This document shows, piece by piece, positions 35,163 through 46,854 of a stretch of DNA of 64,000 nt (positions within the stretch are counted from its first letter, which is position 1; each line of letters opens with the position of its first letter). Origin of the DNA: Zeugodacus cucurbitae (Eukaryota > Arthropoda > Insecta > Diptera > Tephritidae); NCBI RefSeq assembly GCF_028554725.1, contig NC_071668.1:19261501-19325500 (forward strand), read 5' to 3'. The translations under genes were made by a program, and so were the position numbers. The notes under the pieces are model-generated. The model ran no database searches. It was given only the letters and a program-made list of their open reading frames with translations, and was not told the DNA's origin.

Positions 35163-36829
35163 GTCAGCAACTTTTTCGCGTTTAGCAAACGCTGAGTCAG
35201 TGAATTTTGCTGTCTGGGAAGTAAAAACTTTAAATTAACGGAGTGTATGGCGGAGGGTGTGTTAATGGAATACATCTAAGGCACTAGAGGTATCGTAACA
35301 ACCTGGATGGACAGCTAAACACGGGAGAATAGCTAAATAAAGTAAGTTTCTAACACAGGTGGAAGATAATAAGATCGAATAGATGAGTCCCGCGTCTTTG
35401 AATTAAAATATAGTGCGATCAGTAGTAAGGCTGGGAACAATTTCAAAACCTGATATGAGGTTCTGGGGAATAGCCCTAAGTATCTCCTAACAAAAAGGAC
35501 GTCATAATATTCAAAGAGGATCTAGAATAGTTCTTGCGTGACAATATGTAACTCTCTTCGATACCCAGAACACTTGGGATGCCTGGATCGAGTACTTAAG
35601 GGAGAGTTGTCGAAGTCTAACTCCCACCTTAATGAAAAGGAGTGAAGGGAATTCAAGAAATCCCGGCAGCTTCAGTCAGCTGTGATATTTTGAATACCAA
35701 TTCTTCTGGAAAGATTGTCTCTATGTTTCGGGACAGAAATTGAAAAAAGGTCGCTTTGGATCTCCGATTGAAACGCATTCCCGTGCCCTGCTTTTGGGAT
35801 CTGAACAGATTTTCAAAGTATCTATTCTTCAAATTGGATCTAAATAGAATATATTGTCTCGCGGAAGGTATCGGAATCGAGTTCTCAAGAGACGTTATAA
35901 TAAATGGAATGATGTTTTCTGCCAGATAACTGAAATCTTCTGTATTTTGTGGAAAGAGGCTGAGTGTCTTTTTACAGGCCCAATTTCTTATGAATTTTTT
36001 GAAAGATCCAATCGAAGTGATTTCTGATTGTCATTTATAAACTGTCATCCCTTTAGTCTCTCCGAAATTAACACTGCTTTCATCCTCATTTAAGTTCACC
36101 GCTTAGCCGATGCGCATAATCTGCTGTCAACTTCTAAATGCAGTTCAATTTAAGAATGTCATTGTCGCGACAACGACGTCGACGACTGCTGACTGTCCTG
36201 CTTAAATGATTTACATGATTTACTTTTCATTCTTAATTTACGTTTTTACACACTATATGCTTTGCGGCAGCCAATTTACTTTCAATGTCAAAGTAAGAAA
36301 GAATAAAAAAATCAAGTGAATGGCTGTTGCAAGCGAAAAGATCTTGTTGATCAAGCCACTGAAAAGCAAAGTGACTGCGATACACCATGACGCTTAGACA
36401 GGGAGCAGCAGACAAGTCAAGTGGAGTGGAGTGCAGCGAAATGGAGTGGAGTGAAACAGCGGGGCTGTTGCAGCTGCACTTTGACAGTTGCTGCGACACT
36501 CACCTACAAAAATAAGCGCATAAGAAGCGGTATATATATGAGCCTGTGTGTCAGTGGCACGCCCTCGAGTGCATTTCTGAAAATAGCGAGTTGACGCCAT
36601 GAAAAATTAATAGCAGCAGTGCAGCGCAAAGTAAAACACACAAATAAATTGTTGCTGGAAATTTATGTTGCGCTACATTTTTTTTGTTGCTTGTGACACT
36701 TCCGATGCGCCCGATGCTGCACATTTCATATGACATTTGGAAATAAGCAGCTCAACTCAAAATTGCTGGCGTCTGGTGTTGGACACAGTGTGCAGCACTG
36801 GTAGAGTGACGGCATTTGAAAGTAGTTTT

Positions 36830-36846
36830 CACACACACACACACAC
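36830..36846 (+). repeat. (AC)n microsatellite
   Basis: Eight AC units in a GC-richer island. Confidence 0.9.
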
Positions 36847-37616
36847 CTAACTCGCCTGTAGACAGCTTGTAATATATACTCAACTATGGCGCACTGTACT
36901 TGACACTTGCTTCGAGCGCGCTATTTAAACGCGCTGCTAGCCACGCAACAGCAGAACACTCCACCATTTAGTGTGAGTATAGGGGGAGTGGGTGCTCGCT
37001 TCTGCTCGAGCGCATTCACACGGCAATTAAGGCAATCACTGTTGACAAACTAAGAATTTGGTAAAATTATCTATACGCACAGACAGACAAACATACATAG
37101 ACACATGTTGCTAAACATATATATAATGTATGTAAGTTTGTCTGTTTGTTTTGTAGTCATGTTTGTCAAGCAAATTTATGGGCGGAAAGCGGCACAGCTC
37201 ACACGAATGTTCAACACTATTTTATGGCTAGTTTGGGTATGTGTGTGTGTGCAAATATATGCTTCCTTGTGTTGTCATTGTTGTTGTTGTGTATTTTGTG
37301 CACTTAGTAATACATAAGCACACAGTTAAATACATTGTTTTTGTTGTTGTTGTCGTAGACAATTTGGGTTAATGAAATGTCTAGCTGTTAGCACAACAAA
37401 TGAGCCACGCCAACCAAAGCAATTAATGTGAATTTATTATACTCAAAATTTTTATTAATGTATTTATGCTTATAACACATGCTATTTGTTAAATTTTTAG
37501 GCACATTCGGGTGTTGACACTTTCACCTGTTTTGTCTTGCTTGATTTAAAGTTAATTGGTGGCGAATAAATTCTCGACTTTCTTAATTTAAGTGGCTGTG
37601 GCTGTTGCTTACTTGT

Positions 37617-38549
37617 GCAACATGTTGCGGAGGCATGAGAATTTATTGTTGTAATTATTTATAATAGAAAATGAATTGGCTGTCGCATTAGCACACATTA
37701 ATGTCAAAATAAAATAAATAAATTATTTTAAAGAAATAAAAAATAATATATTGACTTGGTGCAACATGTTGCAACATTAAATTGAATATTATAATTTTGT
37801 TTAAAATGTATCTAAAATAATTTAAAGACACATTTTTAGAGGATATAGAAAATAATTATTTATTATATTAAAAAAAAAAAAAAAATAATAAAAAGAATAA
37901 AAATTTCAGCAAAAGAAGTCGAAAAATAGTTATGCAACATGTTGCGGGAGTGTTAATTGGGTTAAGTGAATAGAAGTTTGTAACTATTTTGGTAGATTTG
38001 TATAGCGGTTGGAGCGGCAACATTACTGTCGAAATTACCAGCAATAATATGAATGTGAGTTCTTCGCAACATGTTGCAGAAGTATTTAATCAGCAATAAT
38101 TATTCTAAATATTTACTAAAAAGCATATTTGTAGATAAAATAGAGAAAAATACTTATTTTTGAAGGGAAAAGTAAAAAAAAATCCTTCTAGTGGTAAATA
38201 TTTTAAGCAAAAGAAGTAGGAAGGTAAATCTGCAACATGTTGCGAAAATAATTTTTGTGTACACATGTAACTAAATTATATTAGTAATAATTAAAGTAAA
38301 TAATTTACTGATAAAATAATACTCATTACTGCCGGAATACTAAAGAAAATGTGTGCTAACCATTAAAAAAATTGTTGCGAGTTCATAGCAACATGTTGCA
38401 GAAATAGAAAATTTTGTAAAATTAATTTTTTTTTTGGAAACCTCTTGTGGACAGTGTAGTAAAGGTATATTTTTAAAGCTTACAGTTAACTAAAAATTAC
38501 AAAAAAAAATCAGCCTAACAAGTTTATAGATAGTTGTGCAACATGTTGC
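37617..38549. repeat. Array of seven perfect 12-base palindromes GCAACATGTTGC
   Basis: Exact copies are at 37617-37628, 37761-37772, 37934-37945, 38066-38077, 38232-38243, 38388-38399 and 38538-38549. Intervals are 144, 173, 132, 166, 156 and 150 (mean about 153). Flanking DNA is AT-rich and mostly diverged. A ~300-base periodicity is still visible, for example CA(A/G)AAGAAGT(C/A)G before the third and fifth copies, and ACA.TTTTTAGA..A/ATATTTGTAGATAAAATAGA at 37828 and 38124. Not one palindrome has a substitution. Confidence 0.97.
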
Positions 38550-39705
38550 TACAGCCGTGAAAAGAAGATTTCAAACTAATCCTTAATGTATATAAAGGTT
38601 TTACTTATTTTTGCCGAAATATTAAGGCTTAAACTAAAGGAGATTTGTAGCAAATTGGCAGATTTTAAACCTTTTTAATACTTTTTTCTTCCAGCTTTTA
38701 ACGAGCCTTGATTTATGTACGTTTGTTTTAAAGTTCAACGCTAAAAAAATAGAAAAATTAGCAAAAAACATGGCAATAATGCAGCTGCAAATACACCTAA
38801 ATAATTAATTACCATACAAAAGCTTTATTTTAATATGAAAAAATATGAAATATTTAATAATAAAAGCAAACCTAGTCTGTACACTTGTGGATTAAGTGGA
38901 TTTCCATTTATTTGAATTGATCGACTAAATAAAGTAGAGTTTAATTTAGCTAAGCTGTTTGAGTACAATTCATACAAATTTGTTTATTTTAAATGGCAGC
39001 TCTTGAGCGCATTTGAAGTGATAATAAAGTGATTTAAATTTTATTAAAACAAAAAAAAACAGGGAATATACACTAGATGCATATTTTCCCTAAATATTTG
39101 GTAATAAAAGCACTCACGCGCCTGATTGGAGCTTTGCATACATTAAGTAATAGAGAGTAAAAAAATTAAAATAATTTGTGATGTGTATTCAAATATGAAA
39201 TAAATAATATAAAAAAAAAATTAAATGAAATAAAAAAATATGAAAAAAATTTATATAAAATGAATTTCCACTACATAAAATTTAAGCAGAATTTAATAGA
39301 GATTTTAATATTATGGTTATGTAATTACAAGCTTTTTTTTTTGCTTGTTAATCAAATTTTACGGCATTTTAATAAGTTTGAGTGTTCAATTTATGCTTTT
39401 TAGGCGGTTTAAAGGTAACAAAAAACATCGTAACCTTTGACCTGACTAGTTACGCCATAAGCACATGTAAAATGGTTGATTTAAATAAAAAAAAAAAAAC
39501 AGTTTTATTACAGGAATAAATGAGCTTTATTTGAAACTGATGTGAATATAGAATACTAATAGTGAAAAAATATGAATTCATCACTGCAACGAAATTGTGT
39601 TGCGCAACAAAATATCGTCACACTCATAATATATAGGTGAAAAATGCATAAAGAAAAGATAAACTAAATCAAAGAGAACTGCTCCGATAATAATAAATTT
39701 CAGAA
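38550..39705. other. Non-coding stretch, no supported gene
   Basis: Very AT-rich. No array or ORF recognised. Confidence 0.5.
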
Positions 39706-39950
39706 GGGTTGCCACATGTTTACAATATTTAATTAAATCATGTAAAATAAAATTACTTAGATAAGATTAACGTAATTTTGGTACAAGGAGTTCATAAGCA
39801 AGCTCACTCTTACAAAAATGTATAGAAGTGTTGCCACCTGTTTGAATTTTTAAAATTTATTAAGATAAATTATTAATTGAAATAAGTGTATGAAACAAAA
39901 AATAAAGGTTTAAGGGTTTCTATATTTTTTAGGGTTGCCACCTTTCAAAA
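39706..39950 (+). repeat. Three-copy word array GTTGCCACCTGTTT
   Basis: AGAAGGGTTGCCACATGTTTA (39702-39722), AGAAGTGTTGCCACCTGTTTG (39824-39844) and TAGGGTTGCCACCTTTCAA (from 39930) lie 122 and 104 bases apart. The sequence between them aligns poorly. Confidence 0.7.
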
Positions 39951-41557
39951 ACATACTAATTCGATAAATTTAAAGACTTTGTTGTAGAAAGTTTTAAATT
40001 TTTAAGAACTTCCAAACCAAAAATTCCCTTTTGTTAAAATTTTTTTTTCGGATTCGCTTATTATACTTTAAACAATTTTATATTATTTTTTTGTTATTAT
40101 TTTTAATAACGTTACTATATTATTTTTATTATAATTATATTGCCTAAAAAGCTAAAATTTCGTGTATTTCTTTTAATATTTTTAGATATTTTTATTTTAA
40201 TATTACACAAAATGCTTTTCAGTTAGTTTTAGTAATTAAGTTTAGGTTTATTTTGTATTTGTAAGGAATTATAACTTTGTGTTATTATTTCTGTTTTTAC
40301 TTTCAAAGCCTATTTATGTTGCACGTTTAATTGCTCCAAAACATGTAGCTTCCTTTACGACAACTCACAAAAAGATATAAGAATTTTTCTTTTATTATTT
40401 TATATTCGAAAAAAATTATGGTAAAAAAAAACTGTTTTTCGCGCTAAATGGTGCAATAAATTAAACGCTCATATAACTCAAATATAATAGTGCAAATAAC
40501 TAAATATAAAAAGAAATAATGCTCAAATATCAAAAAAGTAGATTTTAATTACTGTAAATATAACGGTAGCTGCAGCTTTTTGAGTACCTGCCTTCAGCTG
40601 TAACAAGTTTTTGGTAGCACTGTTTTCTTTTCTTTAAACGTTACAACTAGTAAAAACTTATGTTTGTGAAAAAAGAGCTCATATGTAAACCAAAAGCAAA
40701 ATGGCGAAATTGCATAAAGCTTTGTCAATCAGGAAATTGCATTTAAGTGTAATTTACAACTATTCAGTTCGAATCCAACTTTTTTGGTATGAGTTTTCGA
40801 CTACTTTTTTTGCCAAGCGCCGTCGTTTTTAACCTCACTGGTGTTAAACGGGCCGGGCAATGACATACAAATGTTAAAAATAGTGAAAAACTTGCGGCAA
40901 AAAATGTACTTGAATATTGGGAAATATAGTGGACAAATAAAGAAAAAACACAAATAATCAAAGAAAAAAATTAATAATAAATATAAATTAAGATCTATTG
41001 ATATTTTCAGATGTCAACATATCGAGCATTTATTAATTAGATAACAAGCTTGTCGATTTCAAAAGAAGTTATGCGATTTTTTGTGAGATTTCTTTCGAGG
41101 TTTTTTTTTTTTTTGTTATTGAAAGAGAGCAATTTTTAGTGATTATTTCTGTAATTATTAATGGATATATAAGACTTTATGAGTATATTGTAAGGAAATA
41201 TTCAAAATTTTCTTTTTAGAGTTATAAAATGTCCTAGCGGGATAGCTGTCAAAGTCAGCTGTCAAGTCAAAGTAAACCCATATGTGGGATTTTTATATTC
41301 TGTATGGCAATTCATCATAACAAAATCATAAAAATGTATTGCCAAAACCAAGTTCTAGATAGCAAACCTATACTACACTTCATACTAATTCACTTCTCCA
41401 GGCTACCTTGGTTCCAGAAAAAGCTACTACTGCGCTTACATTTCATTCCCTGCATATTTTTGAGTCTTAATCATTTAATATTGAGTAAAGCGCCAAAGTT
41501 CCACTGAAAAATTAGTATTCCAAACATTTCGCTAGTTTTTTGCACTCCATTTCCATA
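39951..41557. other. Non-coding stretch, no supported gene
   Basis: Very AT-rich with T- and A-runs. No array or ORF recognised. Confidence 0.5.
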
Positions 41558-41800
41558 TTAAAAGGCGTTTTTAGACAGCCAAATTAATTGATCAATAACC
41601 GATCAGCTGTTATACATTTTTGTTTTTGCATTTCATAAGAAGTGGGTAAGTTTCAACAGCTGATTAATATTTTTTAGCAGCGACATCTACCGTAGCTTCA
41701 GCCAATTGCAGATAAAGAACGTATATCGTATGTCTCTGTCGCAGAGTTGCATTTGATTTTCAAGTCGATTAAAATTCAATTGAAAATAAATGTAGATTCC
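41558..41800 (+). mobile_element. TTAA-type MITE, copy 2 (truncated)
   Basis: Starts with TTAA at 41558-41561, then the degraded terminus AAGGCGTTTTTAGACAGCC. It matches copy 1 through TTGATCAATAACCGATCAGC, AGCAGCGACATCTACCG, GTCGCAGAGTTGCATTT and GTCGATTAAAATTCAATT. About 40 bases near the left end are missing, and the right terminus is absent after about 41800. Confidence 0.85.
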
Positions 41801-43015
41801 ATACCTCTAAAAAAAAGCTTTTTTTCGAGTATTAAACATTTTTTGTTTAAATTTTATTTACTTTAATAATTACTCATCTTTCTGTCACACCCTAAATGCC
41901 TACAAACGCTTATCTTCTTTTTAAATTTTTTCTCTTAATTTTTTAGTTCTGCAGCATAATAAACGCATTTAAACAGTAATAATTCCACAAAAAAAAAAAA
42001 CTACCCAATTGAGTAATCATGATTCACCAATTAACTTCAATTAGTTGCCCAAATTAGCTCGCATAACTTTTATTTGTTGTGCTGCAGCATACATAAATTA
42101 GGCGTATAAATACATGCATATGGTCTGCAAACTTTTTAGACACAGTGTAGTTTATGTAAACACACGCTTAATTTAATAAAAAATAGTGAATTTATTTTTT
42201 GACTTGGGCTTTAAAACGAGAAGCAATTGGAAATGACGTTGGTTGCTATATAAGCCATATACTGGCGGTTGGAGTATATTATATGTAACATATAGTTGTT
42301 ATATTTATACATATAGTTGTTGTTGTTGGTAATATGATCAATTTATGAAAGAATTAAATTCAGTTATGCACATGTACGTGTTTTTACCATAGGAATGTAG
42401 GCACTGAAGTGCATATTTATATAATATTTGTATGGATGTATGTATTTATATTCATAAAGTCATGTTTATATAAATAGTATATGCATGATTCATATAACGG
42501 ATTATATATAAAAATGTATGTCTAATTTTTTTCTTACAAATGGCTAATTAAATAAATTTTCACTTTAATAAAAAACAAGATTTTAACAAAAGTAATTTCT
42601 TTCATATTTTTTTTTTTGTTATTGTAAACAAGACATATGGCAAAGAAATGTTTTCACACAAGCCAATTATTGTTGCTGTTGTTTTTTTTTTGTTTTCATT
42701 ACCTCAAATGGTTTTCGAAAACGGTAGCCACAAACACTTGTTGGTGAAATTGAACGTTTTTTCTGTTATTTTTTCACAGTTAGACAAGCTGCCAGACAAC
42801 TAGCTTATTATTACTCATTTTCGCTGTTTTTCGTCTTGGGTTATGCTTCTTACGTTTTTGTTAGTCATATTTGCCATATTTATTTACCATTTAAAAAAAT
42901 TATTTTTTTTCTGAGCTAAGGCGTCAGCTGTCTTTAGCTGCATATACAAAAGCGCAAAAAACCAAACAAAGTCAAAAGAAGAAAAGCGAAAAAAACGGTA
43001 ATTGCTTCTGTTTAC
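41801..43015. other. Non-coding stretch, no supported gene
   Basis: AT-rich. A 28-base direct repeat containing ACATATAGTTGTT lies at about 42287-42325. Confidence 0.5.
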
Positions 43016-43019
43016 ATTT

Positions 43020-43190
43020 GTTGCCAATAATGTTACCACATTGCCGCCGCGCGTTTTCTTCGCAGACCGACTACAATGTCTGCGGCGGCGGCTGGGTACG
43101 CCGCGGTTCGCAAAAGCGAAAATTTTGTTAATCGATTGCGGCGGTAGTTAGCAAGCGGCAGCTGCTCGATACTGGCAGCCCTGGCGCCTT
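43020..43190. promoter_or_regulatory. Isolated GC-rich island with promoter-like motifs
   Basis: About 170 bases of GC-rich, CpG-rich DNA in an AT-rich background. It holds an inverted repeat CGCAGAC (43061-43067), a 10-base loop and GTCTGCG (43078-43084), flanked by GCCGCCGC (43043-43050) and GCGGCGGC (43082-43089), able to form a hairpin. It also has the E-box palindrome GCAGCTGC at 43158-43165. TGGCAGCCCTGGC at 43173-43185 fits the fly core-promoter motif KNNCAKCNCTRNY (Ohler motif 7) at every position. No adjacent exon can be demonstrated. Confidence 0.4.
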
Positions 43191-43605
43191 AAATACCCAC
43201 TTAATTGCCCGAAAAATGCTTAAAGCATCTTAATTTTGTGGTTATATAATATGCGCATGGTAAATGTGTAGCACTTGTATGCCTAAGTATGTGTGTATGT
43301 AGATAATGCATAGATAACGTAGTTGGGCAACAATTTACAGTAACTTTCGAAGAAAGTGAGTAAATAATTGCGTTTAAATAACAGTAAAATGTGTACGCTT
43401 GTAAGCATACGATGTATACATTTTGTATTTGAGCTTTATATTGATAAATAAAATTATTTAACTTACATAACATTTTTAAATTTAAAAGTTAGTCAGCTTC
43501 GTGCTTAATACGAGTAGAAAAATATTAGAAGATTTTCTTGTTGTTGCTTCAATGTTTTCATAAACACAAAAAGTAAACTTTCACACTCCAAAAGTTTTAT
43601 GTAGA
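43191..43605. other. Non-coding stretch, no supported gene
   Basis: AT-rich sequence right of the GC island. A transcript starting in the island could cross it, but no ORF of note is present. Confidence 0.4.
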
Positions 43606-43609
43606 GCGT

Positions 43610-44470
43610 GAATTTATAATGGAGCTTTCATTTTCGAAAATTTTTTTATTAAGTTAAGCTAACGAATTTTGTTTGAAAAACAGAAACCTGATGACTAACC
43701 ATATTGCAATAAGTTTTTTATAGCCTCAAAAGCTTAGACTTGGAGCTTTCACTTAAATTTACAGTGGAGCTTTCATCAAAAAGTATTATTTCTTAAAAGC
43801 TTGGATTCCAGCATTATGTTTGTAAGGAATGCCTTTCGAACACTAAAGTTTAGGAACCTTTCACATATCATTTACAAAACTTTCCATCGAAAACTTAATT
43901 GAACTGTCAAATCCGTAAACTTTCACAATAGTTACGTTTGTTTAGCGGTTCTGATATTTTCTAATTTTGCTAGCATACTAGAATATAATTTTAGTAAAGC
44001 TTATGAAATAAAACTTTAAGCTTTGATTAACAAGATCATAGTGGTTTGGGATAATATTTTTTTACAAAAAGCTTCAGAAGCTTAGTGCTGAGCTTTTACA
44101 AAAAGTGTAAGCTTTAATGTGGAATCAACGATTATGAAACCAGGGAGCTTTTACATATTTACTAAAAAATAATGCGAGTTTAATATTATTTTCGGATAAG
44201 CTTAAAAATGCAAAATATATTTTTCAGAAAGCTTTAATTAAAATTTTAATAAATATTTTAATTGAATTTAAAGTAGAAAAACTGTAAAATAAGCTTACAA
44301 GGTTGAAAATTAAGAGCTTTCACCTGTTGAAGCTTTCAGTTAAACAATTTAAAGCCTGATTTGCTGAAAAGAATATTGCTATTGAAAGTGGAAGAGAGGA
44401 TTTAAACTATAGAATATTGCATTAAAAATCGTAAATTAAAAAGTCAAAGTGATAGCTTTTGAAACTCGAC
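43610..44470 (+). repeat. Second AGCTTT / GAGCTTTCA word zone
   Basis: GGAGCTTTCA occurs at about 43622, 43742 and 43766, with many further AGCTTT, AAGCTT and GAGCTTTTAC words to 44470, mostly in plus orientation. Unit structure is almost lost. The word usage matches the zone at 5.05-6.48 kb. Confidence 0.7.
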
Positions 44471-46308
44471 CAAAGAACTTTAGTGCCAATTAATAAAAAT
44501 CATTAATGCTTTTTGTTTGCCACTAAAGTTTATATTAATTTTTTCATAACATTTTGTCTGTGTACATTCTTTTACATTCTAAATTCTGTTTAAATCAACT
44601 TCATTTGCACTTCGGTCCACACGCGTCAGCCAAAATATGCAAATTCTATGCGACATTTGTAGTGATTAATTCATGGGAAATTTTGTGATGAAATTAAATA
44701 CAAAATTTAATGAGCAACGAAAAGGCAAACACAAGAAGTTAATTTTTCATGGTATACACAATCGAAATTAAAAAGTTTAAATAAATTCAGAAACATAAAC
44801 ACATACATATACAGCAGATAAATTTATAGCGTGGCGCTAATCACATACAAATATTTATTACTTATGCCGAGCAATCGACTAAAAACAACCACAACGAAAA
44901 TCACAAAAACAAATATCAGTAATAATGATATGCAAAAATTAAGACATCTGCGCATTTGACTGCCATTGAAGACAGCAACAATGCAATCTCAACACCCTCA
45001 ATAGCGGTGTATGAGTCAGAGTCGGCGCTTGAGAAAATTTACGCGTCAAATACTTGGGTATGTTTGTAGATAATTTTATTGTTTTGTCACAGTGATTTGC
45101 GGCGGCGTGAACATTTGCACAAAATATAAAAAATATTGTTGTTGCTTTTAATTTTAATTAATGCGAACGCGACGTTGCTGATGAGAAAGTTTTGCGTGGA
45201 AGTTGGTTGAAGCTGATGCTGAAGCGAATCAAAAATGCAAATTCTCGAAGAGACAAAAATGGCACACACACACGTAGATAGAGATAAAGACACACGGAAG
45301 TTCAATGGAAGCTAAGTAGACACATACACATTCGCCAATACACTCACTGGGGAGTACAAAAAACAATTCTGTACAAATTAAATCACTCTCGAGTTCGCGT
45401 TGTTGTTGTTGTTGAAATCAACAAACTAAGCCACACACACTCACACATATACATATACTACATACAAGCTCACGAACAATGCGAAAACTTTTTTTAACTT
45501 GTGCTTGTTGCAAGGTGGCAGGAGTCTGCTCAGCGCAAGGAGGCAACGAAAAGTTCGCCAAAGAAATAGAAAAGTTCGGCGCAACAAATGTGAGTTTATT
45601 GTAATTGCGTTAAAGTAGCGGAAAATTCAGCATTGTTGTTGTTGCAACACAACAACAAAAAAGGCATAAGCAAAAGCAAATTTGTTGTAATTAAAATTTA
45701 ATAAGACACGAAAGTGAATTGAGTGTGGCCGCAACTTAACAACAAGCGTTGAAGAAACATGTATTGTAGTGTAACAACAACAACAACAAAAAAGGCAACA
45801 AATTTGTTAAAGGTAGTGAAAGTAAATGTAAAGAAATGCATTCACATTAAGTCGAGAAAAAAAATAGTGTGTTGAAAATAAACTCGCTGTGGCGCAGAGA
45901 AACAATGGCAATGAGAAATAAAGCATAACTAAAAGTTGTTCGGAAATGCTAGTGAAAAATGTGTGCAGAAAACTACTACAACAAATAAATCCGTTTGTGT
46001 AGCGCAATAAAGGGAAATAATGAAGCGTAATGTTGTAAAGGAATTAAAAATAATTGCTGTGAGCGGAACTAAAGGACGCGATTTCACCTGATGCTGATTG
46101 TGGCCTATTAAGAAGTGAGTGTGTGTGATAAATTACAAAGGTCGTGCGGAGTTGAAGGGAAAGGTAGAAGCGATGAAGTGAAAAGAAATTTTTAATTTTA
46201 TGATTTTGATTTTTTTTTTCAAAAAATTTCATTATTCTTTTCGTTTTATTTCATTATTTAAATAAAATGAAAATTTTTAATTTTTCAGTTCAAAATTTCT
46301 ACTTTAGT
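44471..46308. other. Non-coding stretch with CAA-rich island
   Basis: Unique sequence. CAACAACAA and TTGTTGTTG runs lie between 45400 and 45800. No supported gene. Confidence 0.5.
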
Positions 46309-46571
46309 TTAATAGCCTTTTCACACAGCCAAATTAATTGATCAATTAAAATTTTGATTGAGAAACCACACATTGCCGGCTACTCGATAACCGATCAGCT
46401 GTTAAACATTTTTGGCTTTATTAAGAAGTTGGCATCCAATCGCAGTCAAAGAACGTATTTCGTACGTCTTTAAAATTCAATTAAAAATTAATATAGATTT
46501 TATTTTGTATAGTTAATCGATCTTAATAAGCGTTTTAATCGAGCAGAAGCTCCTGTCTAAAAAGATTTTAA
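46309..46571 (+). mobile_element. TTAA-type MITE, copy 3 (both ends, internal deletions)
   Basis: Flanked by TTAA on both sides (46309-46312 and 46568-46571). The left terminus TAGCCTTTTCACACAGCC is followed by AATTAATTGATCAATTA, the inverted counterpart of the right terminus of copy 1. The interior matches copy 1 at GCCGGCTACTCGATAACCGA, CGTATTTCGTACGTCTT and CTTAATAAGCGTTTTAATCG, but the AGCAGCGACATCTACCG part is deleted. Confidence 0.88.
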
Positions 46572-46662
46572 ACAGAACAGAATGCGAGAGGAGATCTTCC
46601 GATTTCCGCAACTTAACTTAACTTCCTAGTGAGTAGTCAGAGACCTTCTCGAAATTGTATGA

Positions 46663-46854
46663 GGAATATTTTTTGTCTATACAATAGCAAAAAGACTAGA
46701 AATAAATCAAAAGTCGGACGATGAAAGCTTAGGCGCTGACAGGAAGACTATAAAACTTCTTCAAAAGCTGCTTGTAGCAATGGATGCTAGAGAAGCCCAT
46801 GAGGACAGGGCTACAATTTCGAAAATAGTTCAAAACTACCGGACTGCTGATTAA
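46663..46854 (+). other. Coding-like open stretch without a start, unknown
   Basis: A frame open for about 63 codons up to a TAA at 46852-46854, directly right of MITE copy 3. Part reads KTIKLLQKLLVAMDAREAH, with mixed charged and hydrophobic residues and balanced codons. There is no good ATG before codon 40. It could be a fragment of an older mobile-element gene, an exon, or chance. I recognise no family. Confidence 0.15.

Larger units (their letters stand above)
34111..37616. other. Non-coding stretch, no demonstrated gene
   Basis: GC-richer islands at 34330-35280 and 36150-37400 contain CAA and CA runs, including (AC)n at 36830-36846. From 35280 to 36020 the sequence has mid-range composition and no ORF over 60 codons. 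It could be a fully decayed element, but no family is recognisable. Confidence 0.45.

Noticed and set aside
40760..40790. GTTCGAATCC resembling a tRNA T-arm
   Set aside because: No acceptor, D or anticodon arm can be folded around it in the 75 bases on the left.
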